Shown here: piece after piece, positions 58,968 to 64,000 of the stretch
How positions within the stretch are numbered: position 1 is the first letter of the stretch
Layout: each line of letters begins with the position of its first letter
Assembly: GCA_902773925.1 (NCBI GenBank)
Contig: CACYGI010000001.1
Span: 310,001-374,000 of the forward strand
Reading direction: 5' to 3'
Origin: an uncultured Bacteroidia bacterium
Lineage (GTDB): Bacteria; Bacteroidota; Bacteroidia; Bacteroidales; UBA932
Length of the DNA stretch: 64,000 bases
Made by a program: the position numbers and the translations under genes
Notes under the pieces: model-generated
Told to the model about the DNA's origin: nothing
The model's input: only the letters and a program-made list of their open reading frames with translations
Database searches by the model: none

Positions 58968-59406
58968 AATATTGGCCGCCGCACTGCTGGCGCTGGTTTT
59001 ATGCTCCTGCTCACATCCGAGGGAGCAGTACTCTTTCTTTTTTGCACCGGGCAGGGGAGCATATGATTTCGAACTGAGGATAGACTCTTCGGAGGCACGC
59101 TACGAGACATCGATAGCCTGCCGCTACAATGCCGCATATATCCGCGATACGGTCATTCCGGTGACGATCACCGTTACGGCTCCCGACGGCCGGACGGCGG
59201 AGGATTTCATTGACCTGCCGCTCGAACTCCGCGAAGGAGTCACCGTGCGCCGCGCGGACGGCTCGCGTACCGATATCCGCTGGCCGTGGCGCAGGCATGT
59301 CCAGGTGGCCGATACCGGCCTGTGGAAGGTGACTCTGAGCCTTGATGCCGCCTCGCAGCACCGTCACGTACAGGGTATGGGCATTTCCATCAGACTGGAA
59401 GACTAA
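58954..59406 (+). CDS. gldH: Gliding motility lipoprotein GldH
   Basis: A 150-residue lipoprotein. The signal peptide ends LVLCSC, with Cys19 as the likely lipid anchor. The mature part (REQYSFFFAPGRGAYDFELR... and GLWKVTLSLD) fits GldH. GldH is essential for gliding in Flavobacterium; in non-gliding Bacteroidales its function is not clear. The ATG at 58954 overlaps ricT, as seen in related genomes. The gap to trmB is 4 bases. Confidence 0.85.
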   Translation: MTTPKILAAALLALVLCSCSHPREQYSFFFAPGRGAYDFELRIDSSEARYETSIACRYNAAYIRDTVIPVTITVTAPDGRTAEDFIDLPLELREGVTVRRADGSRTDIRWPWRRHVQVADTGLWKVTLSLDAASQHRHVQGMGISIRLED

Positions 59407-59410
59407 TAAT

Positions 59411-60151
59411 ATGGGATCAAAGGATAAACTCAAGAGATTTGCCGAGAACGCGACGTTCAGTTGCCTGATTCAACCGCGTACTGAAGAGGTGCTTGGCTGC
59501 GACCATCCGCTCAAAGGTCACTGGAGGGAGCGTTTCGGCAACGACAACCCCATCATCCTCGAGCTCGGATGCGGCAAGGGAGAATATACCGTTGCACTGG
59601 CCCAGAGGTATCCGGAGCGCAATTTCATCGGCATCGATATCAAGGGCGCGAGGCTCTGGAAGGGAGCCAAATTCGCAGAGCAGAACAAGATGCCCAACGT
59701 GGCGTTTATCCGCACGCGCATCGAGTTTATCAGTTCGCTTTTCGCCGAAGGCGAGGTCGACGGCATCTGGATAACCTTCGCAGACCCGCAGGAGCGCAAG
59801 CCTCGCAAGCGTCTCACAAGCACGATGTTCCTTCGCCGCTACGCCGGCTTCCTCAGGGACGGGGGCGTCATCCATCTCAAGACCGACAGCCGCCTGCTGC
59901 ACAATTATACCCTTGAGCTTGCGCGTCAGAACGGTCTGGAGGTGATCTGCCACGACGAGGATATCTACGGCCACGGCCTGGCGGACGAGACGCTCTCGAT
60001 CAAGACCTTCTACGAGGCTTCATTCCTCGCCAAAGGCATCCCGATCACATATCTGGCATTCCGCCTGGACACCCGAAAGCCGCTCATAGAGCCGGATTGG
60101 GACCAGCAACCCTTCGAGCAGTCATACAAGACAGACACCCGAAGCTTTTAA
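59411..60151 (+). CDS. trmB: tRNA (guanine-N7)-methyltransferase
   Basis: A 246-residue Rossmann-fold methyltransferase. ELGCGKGEYTVALAQRYPER is the SAM-binding site, NFIGIDIKGARLWKGAK follows, and WITFADPQERKPRKRLTS is the TrmB motif. It makes 7-methylguanosine at tRNA position 46. The ATG at 59411 is used in place of an earlier frame that overlaps gldH. Confidence 0.94.
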   Translation: MGSKDKLKRFAENATFSCLIQPRTEEVLGCDHPLKGHWRERFGNDNPIILELGCGKGEYTVALAQRYPERNFIGIDIKGARLWKGAKFAEQNKMPNVAFIRTRIEFISSLFAEGEVDGIWITFADPQERKPRKRLTSTMFLRRYAGFLRDGGVIHLKTDSRLLHNYTLELARQNGLEVICHDEDIYGHGLADETLSIKTFYEASFLAKGIPITYLAFRLDTRKPLIEPDWDQQPFEQSYKTDTRSF

Positions 60152-60178
60152 TAATCTCAACAAAGAAGTAACGGTCTG

Positions 60179-60814
60179 ATGTCTTTCCCCGCCGGCCAGG
60201 CGCCGATTATTGCCATAGGGGACCTGCTGGTCTCTCCTGAAATAGTAACTGAATTTTTTGCGTGTGATTATAACGCGTGCCGCGGGGCTTGCTGCATCGT
60301 GGGCGAAAGCGGAGCGCCGCTCGAAGAAGAGGAAGCCTCTCTTTTGGAAAGGGAGTACCCCAACTATGCGCGGTGGCTCTGCGACGAGGCGCGCGCGAAG
60401 GTGGAGCACGAGGGATTTTTCGAGGTGGACCGCGACGGCGATCTGGTCACTCCGCTGCTCGGGGACAGCGAGGAATGCGTGTTTACCCGTTTTGAAACGG
60501 ATAATACCGACCCTGCGACAGAGGCCGGATCGTGCCGCAACTGTCTCTGCGCGATAGAGATGGCTCATAACGCCGGCTGCTGCAGGTTCGTAAAGCCCAT
60601 TTCCTGCAGGCTATATCCCATACGCGTGACGCAGTTCAGGGACGGATCGCGCGCACTCAACCTGCACCGCTGGGACATCTGTTCCCCGGCTTTTGCAAAA
60701 GGCCGCCGCGAAGGTATCCGCGCCTGGCAGTTCCTTCGCGCCCCTTTGATCGATGCTTTCGGTGAGGAATTCTACCGCGCGCTGGAGGCTGCGGCAGAGC
60801 ATTTCAACGGCTGA
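60179..60814 (+). CDS. DUF3109 family cysteine-rich protein
   Basis: A 211-residue protein rich in Cys. FFACDYNACRGACCIVGESG, GSCRNCLCAIEMAHNAGCCR and FVKPISCRLYPIRVTQF match DUF3109, related to the YkgJ metal-cluster family. Eight or more cysteines suggest binding of zinc or iron-sulfur clusters. The function is unknown. It is 27 bases after trmB and converges on the next gene with two bases between stops. Confidence 0.85.
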   Translation: MSFPAGQAPIIAIGDLLVSPEIVTEFFACDYNACRGACCIVGESGAPLEEEEASLLEREYPNYARWLCDEARAKVEHEGFFEVDRDGDLVTPLLGDSEECVFTRFETDNTDPATEAGSCRNCLCAIEMAHNAGCCRFVKPISCRLYPIRVTQFRDGSRALNLHRWDICSPAFAKGRREGIRAWQFLRAPLIDAFGEEFYRALEAAAEHFNG

Positions 60815-60816
60815 GT

Positions 60817-61338
60817 TCAGGCCTTATCTTCGTTATCAGTCTGCGTCGTGGACGCCTCTTCCGTCCCGGCGGATTCTTCCTCCCGGCTCAGGCGGTAGGC
60901 AATATAGCGCACGATGCGGTCCACATCCTTGCGGTAGCCCTCGAAGACTATCGGATCCTCGTGAGTATCGATGGTCACGCGGTCCTCGTACATACGCGTG
61001 AAGCGGAGCGAGGCTTTCTCCAGGCGGTAGGTCACCTTCTCAGGCGTCTCGGTCTCGACCCTGTAGCCGGCCTCCTTCATAATGCCGTCGATCGTCTTGC
61101 GGTCACGGCTGTAAGGACCTCCCAGAGTGAGCTTGCGCCGGACGAAGCTGATGGCGGGATAGACTGCGGCTACCAGCACGAAGAACAGCCCCATCTTGGG
61201 ATATGCGCCCGGCTCGAACAGCTCCGTGATGGGAATACCCTGGCGGCGGGACATCAAAAGCCACAGAACGAGGACAATAACGGCGAAAAGCAGAATAAAG
61301 TAGAAAAGGTACTTTATGGCACGAACTATGTATTTCAT
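60817..61338 (-). CDS. Two-helix membrane protein of unknown function
   Basis: A 173-residue protein with membrane segments near residues 8-29 (YLFYFILLFAVIVLVLWLLM) and 48-65 (MGLFFVLVAAVYPAISFV), then a cytosolic domain of about 100 residues (KTIDGIMKEAGYRVETETPE) and an acidic tail. I do not recognise a family. Its promoter at 61371-61400 overlaps the divergent promoter of the coiled-coil gene. Confidence 0.7.
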   Translation of the reverse strand: MKYIVRAIKYLFYFILLFAVIVLVLWLLMSRRQGIPITELFEPGAYPKMGLFFVLVAAVYPAISFVRRKLTLGGPYSRDRKTIDGIMKEAGYRVETETPEKVTYRLEKASLRFTRMYEDRVTIDTHEDPIVFEGYRKDVDRIVRYIAYRLSREEESAGTEEASTTQTDNEDKA

Positions 61339-61370
61339 AATTATTTAAAGCCTTTATGCATTTGGCAAGG

Positions 61371-61400
61371 CAAATTTAATTAATTTTGTGTGTCTTCAAA
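61371..61400 (-). promoter_or_regulatory. Promoter of the two-helix membrane protein gene
   Basis: On the minus strand TTTG (61397-61400), an 18-base spacer and TAAATTTG (61371-61378). Confidence 0.6.
61381..61388 (+). promoter_or_regulatory. -7 box of the coiled-coil gene
   Basis: TAATTTTG, 24 bases before the ATG at 61413; a possible TTTG at 61361-61364 gives a 16-base spacer. It lies two bases from the divergent -7 box. Confidence 0.55.
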
Positions 61401-61412
61401 AATTGTAGTTTT

Positions 61413-62384
61413 ATGGAAGAACAATTGGACCAGGAAATGCTCGAATTCGAGCAGAGATACGGCAAGAAAGGTTCTCACCGCAACGGCGATGACAACGACA
61501 ATGACGGCCAAGGCTCCGAGAGCAAAGGCCGGATATTGGTGATCGTCCTTGCGGCCATCGCTGCAGTGCTGGCAGTCGTGCTGGTGATTATGATTATCAG
61601 CAAGAACCGTCTCGTCGGCGATCTGAACGCCGAGAAAGCGGACCTTACCAACGAACTGGTTGCACTCCAGAGCGATTATGAAGAGATAACCACAACCAAC
61701 GCGGCCATCAACGATTCACTTGCAGTGGAGAAGGAGAAGGTCGGACAACTCATCGAGCGGCTTCAGAAGACCGAGGCCACCAACCGTACTAAGATTCGTC
61801 AGTACGAGAAGGAGCTCGGCACGCTGCGTTCCATAATGAAGGGCTACATCGCCCAGATAGATTCACTCAACACTCTCAACATCGCGCTTCGCAAGGAAGC
61901 TACGGCTGCCCGCAAGGATGCCGAGCTCAGCCGCCAGCAGTATGACGAGCTCAAGACCACGACCGAGCAATATGCCGAGAAGGCATCCGCCGGTGCGGTT
62001 GTCAAGGGCCGCGGAGTCGCGCTTGTCGCAGAGAACAAATCCCAGAAAACCACAGACCGCAGCAGTCGCGTAGTGCGCCTCAAGACCTGCCTGAGCCTGA
62101 TCGAGAACAGTATCGCAGAGCGCGGACCGCGCTACATTTACATCTGCGTATTCGATCCCGACGGCAACCAGATCATGAGCTCGTCAGTTGACCAGCGCCG
62201 CGAATTTACCTGCGGCGGCGAGTCGCTCGTCAGTTCCGCATGCCGTCAGGTCGATTACCAGGGTGAAGAGGTGGATGTCTGCATCTATCTCAATACCGAC
62301 GAGGCTTTTGTCAAGGGCGTTTACACCGTGAATGCCTACACCACGGAGACGAAGCTCGGTACGGCCGACATTCTGCTGCGCTGA
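61413..62384 (+). CDS. Membrane-anchored coiled-coil protein of unknown function
   Basis: A 323-residue protein. An acidic, charged N-terminus (GDDNDNDGQGSES) precedes one membrane helix at about 40-62 (ILVIVLAAIAAVLAVVLVIM), then a long coiled coil (about 65-190; VGDLNAEKADLTNELVALQS) and a C-terminal domain of about 110 residues (YIYICVFDPDGNQIMSSSVD). I do not recognise the family. The ATG at 61413 follows a -7 box. Its stop overlaps the hemW start by one base. Confidence 0.75.
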   Translation: MEEQLDQEMLEFEQRYGKKGSHRNGDDNDNDGQGSESKGRILVIVLAAIAAVLAVVLVIMIISKNRLVGDLNAEKADLTNELVALQSDYEEITTTNAAINDSLAVEKEKVGQLIERLQKTEATNRTKIRQYEKELGTLRSIMKGYIAQIDSLNTLNIALRKEATAARKDAELSRQQYDELKTTTEQYAEKASAGAVVKGRGVALVAENKSQKTTDRSSRVVRLKTCLSLIENSIAERGPRYIYICVFDPDGNQIMSSSVDQRREFTCGGESLVSSACRQVDYQGEEVDVCIYLNTDEAFVKGVYTVNAYTTETKLGTADILLR

Positions 62385-63496
62385 TGGCAGGCATTTACGT
62401 CCATATCCCGTTCTGCTCCTCGTTCTGTCTCTATTGCGACTTTTATTCGGAGCTTGCGGCGGGCAAGATGGACGGTTGGATCGAAGCCCTTTCCCTCGAG
62501 ATTTCCCGAAGGAAAGGGTTTCTCCATACTGCACCTTCTACGCTTTATCTGGGCGGCGGGACTCCGTCGCTGCTGAGTGAGGCGCAGTTGCGCCGGCTGA
62601 TGGCGGCCCTGCGCTCGGGTTTCGGTCTTGGAGCCCTGGAGGAGGCCACCATCGAGGTCAATCCGGATGATGTTACGGCCGGAAAGGCCGCCCTGTGGCG
62701 CGAGGCGGGGTTCGACCGCATCAGTATGGGCGTCCAGGCATTCGATGATGACCGCCTGCGCTGGATGCGGCGGCGTCATTCGGCCCGGGAGGCAGTCAGG
62801 GCTTTCCATACCCTGAGAGAGGCCGGATTCGACAATATATCGCTAGATCTGATATTCGGTTATGCGATGCTCGACCGCGACTCGTGGCTACACGATATTG
62901 GTGAGGTCATAAAGCTCGCTCCGGAGCACGTCTCCTGCTATCAGATGAGCATCGAGCCGGGAAGCGCACTGGGGGAGATGGCCTCCGCAGGCAGGTATGC
63001 CGAGCCGTCGCAGGAAGTCTGCGCCGCAGAGTACAGTATGCTTCAGCAGAGGCTCTCAGATGCCGGTTACCGGCAATATGAGATATCCAATTTCGCCCGT
63101 GAGGGCTTCCGTGCCCGACATAACAGCGCCTACTGGCGGCGCGAGCCGTATCTGGGCCTCGGTCCGGGGGCGCACAGTTTCGACGGCGAAAGCAGGTACT
63201 GGAATGAGGCTGACCTGGACGGCTATATTGCGGCTCTGCGGAGCGGAGAAGATGCCCCCGGCGGCAGCGAGACGCTTTCGGCCGCAGATGTTTTCAACGA
63301 ACAGCTGATGCTCGGCCTTCGTACGATCGAGGGGCTTGATACTGCCGCTCTGGATGGCGGACTGCTCTGCGGAGCGCAACCTGCCATTGAAAAGGCTGCA
63401 GGCCGCGGAGATCTGATCCTCGAGGGCACTCGCATCCGCATCCCCGCCGGACGGCTTTTCGTCTCCGATGCTATCGTCGCGGCGCTGTTTCAGTAA
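62384..63496 (+). CDS. hemW: HemW-type radical SAM protein
   Basis: A 370-residue radical SAM protein. The cluster motif is IPFCSSFCLYCDF (Cys11, Cys15, Cys18), followed by YLGGGTPSLLSE and EVNPDDVT. HemW was long annotated as oxygen-independent coproporphyrinogen oxidase but is now seen as a heme chaperone. The start overlaps the preceding stop as TGATG, so translation is coupled. No extra N-terminal region typical of HemN is present. Confidence 0.9.
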   Translation: MAGIYVHIPFCSSFCLYCDFYSELAAGKMDGWIEALSLEISRRKGFLHTAPSTLYLGGGTPSLLSEAQLRRLMAALRSGFGLGALEEATIEVNPDDVTAGKAALWREAGFDRISMGVQAFDDDRLRWMRRRHSAREAVRAFHTLREAGFDNISLDLIFGYAMLDRDSWLHDIGEVIKLAPEHVSCYQMSIEPGSALGEMASAGRYAEPSQEVCAAEYSMLQQRLSDAGYRQYEISNFAREGFRARHNSAYWRREPYLGLGPGAHSFDGESRYWNEADLDGYIAALRSGEDAPGGSETLSAADVFNEQLMLGLRTIEGLDTAALDGGLLCGAQPAIEKAAGRGDLILEGTRIRIPAGRLFVSDAIVAALFQ

Positions 63497-63498
63497 AA

Positions 63499-63530
63499 TT
63501 TGCTAATAAACAAGGCTTTTACTACTTTTG
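63499..63530 (+). promoter_or_regulatory. Promoter of pyrH
   Basis: TTTG (63499-63502), a 20-base spacer and TACTTTTG (63523-63530), 22 bases before the pyrH start. Confidence 0.7.
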
Positions 63531-63552
63531 TCTGATTAACAATCAGCAAGAG

Positions 63553-64000
63553 ATGAAGTACAACCGTATATTGCTCAAACTTAGCGGCGAAGCTATCGGC
63601 GGAGCTGATGGCCGCGGGATCGACGAAAGTGTGCTTGCGCGTTTTGCAGGCGAGATTGCGGACGTTGTCCGCGCAGGAGTCCAGGTGGCCGTGGTTATCG
63701 GCGGCGGCAACATTTTCCGTGGTCTGCAGGGTGTGGGCAAGGGTTTCGACCGCGTGCAGGGCGACCAGATGGGAATGCTCGCCACTGTCATCAACAGCAA
63801 GGCGCTTGCGGTTTTCCTGCACGAGCAGGGCGTAAAGGCCGAAGTATTTACGGCGACGCCGATGCGCCCGATGGCAAAGTATTATATGCGCGACGAAGTG
63901 CTTGAGGCTATGAATCACGGATGCGTGGCGCTGCTTTCCGGCGGCACCGGCAATCCCTTCTTCACGACCGACAGCGGCGCGGCCCTGCGGGCCTGCGAGC
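63553..64000 (+). CDS. pyrH: Uridylate kinase, 3' part outside window
   Basis: I translated this frame by hand from the ATG at 63553; it runs off the right edge after about 149 codons. MKYNRILLKLSGEAIGG and VVIGGGNIFRGLQG are the UMP kinase start motifs, and LLSGGTGNPFFTTDSGAALR is the conserved acceptor-site stretch. PyrH makes UDP from UMP and is hexameric in bacteria. It has its own promoter, so it is separate from hemW. Confidence 0.93.
   Translation, partial: MKYNRILLKLSGEAIGGADGRGIDESVLARFAGEIADVVRAGVQVAVVIGGGNIFRGLQGVGKGFDRVQGDQMGMLATVINSKALAVFLHEQGVKAEVFTATPMRPMAKYYMRDEVLEAMNHGCVALLSGGTGNPFFTTDSGAALRACE

Noticed and set aside
1..64000. CRISPR array, insertion sequence, prophage or rRNA operon
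   Set aside because: No regularly spaced repeats, transposase, integrase, phage structural gene or rRNA sequence was seen on reading the window.

Overview
The window reads as chromosomal DNA of a Bacteroidales bacterium. Several promoters fit the Bacteroidetes pattern (a -7 box TAnnTTTG, often with TTTG or TTG about 18-20 bases upstream). Family markers point the same way: GldH, RicT, LpxK, DUF3109, several S9 peptidases, a secreted bleomycin-hydrolase-like C1 peptidase and a rplM-rpsI-rpsB-tsf operon. The DNA looks GC-rich for the order, which would suit an Alistipes/Rikenellaceae-like or Cryptobacteroides-like lineage; I cannot settle the genus. I see no insertion sequence, prophage, CRISPR array or rRNA operon. 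Coding density is high and most genes sit in tight same-strand operons.

Layout. 1-3717 (minus): tRNA-Gln, phosphopantetheinyl transferase, tyrS, rbfA and a LolC/E-type permease cut by the window edge. 3750-7520 (minus): two exported hydrolases (M14 carboxypeptidase, Ntn hydrolase). 7614-12564 (minus): a DUF47/Pit phosphate uptake pair followed without a gap by an HPr-kinase-like protein, an S26-like peptidase, a PqqD-like protein and an ABC exporter, which looks like a peptide-modifying system of unknown substrate. 12678-16591 (plus): a GDP-D-glycero-alpha-D-manno-heptose operon (hddA, gmhA, an hddC-gmhB fusion, a glycosyltransferase). 16572-19495 (minus): an AroB homologue and a fused AroD-AroA-like protein whose expected active-site residues are largely missing. 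19559-23454 (minus): a truncated S10 operon holding only rplC-rplD-rplW-rplB-rpsS-rplV-rpsC, with its own promoter and terminator. 23552-28546 (minus): two S9 peptidases. 28661-31533 (minus): rplM, rpsI, rpsB, tsf.

31663-41438 is a lipid-related block. A minus-strand operon encodes an MMPL/RND exporter, a FakA-like kinase, a DegV/FakB-like protein, a large GNAT-type acyltransferase, PlsX and an acyl carrier protein. It is flanked by a LolA-like carrier, an outer-membrane barrel protein and kbl. 41512-46371 (minus) holds a C1 peptidase, a Xaa-Pro aminopeptidase, lpxK and dusB. 46434-52788 (plus) holds a DUF456 membrane protein, then a TolC / adaptor / RND pump operon ending in a small PII-like protein. 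52835-64000 is mainly housekeeping on the plus strand: trxA, a barrel protein, a TPR protein, a U32 protein, a DNA polymerase III delta-prime subunit, ricT, gldH, trmB, DUF3109, two membrane proteins of unknown role, hemW and the start of pyrH.

The strongest candidates for undescribed biology are the kinase/peptidase/PqqD/ABC cassette, the fatty-acyl-phosphate operon with its GNAT and exporter, and the degenerate AroD-AroA fusion beside AroB. All identifications are by reading motifs; no database search was run.
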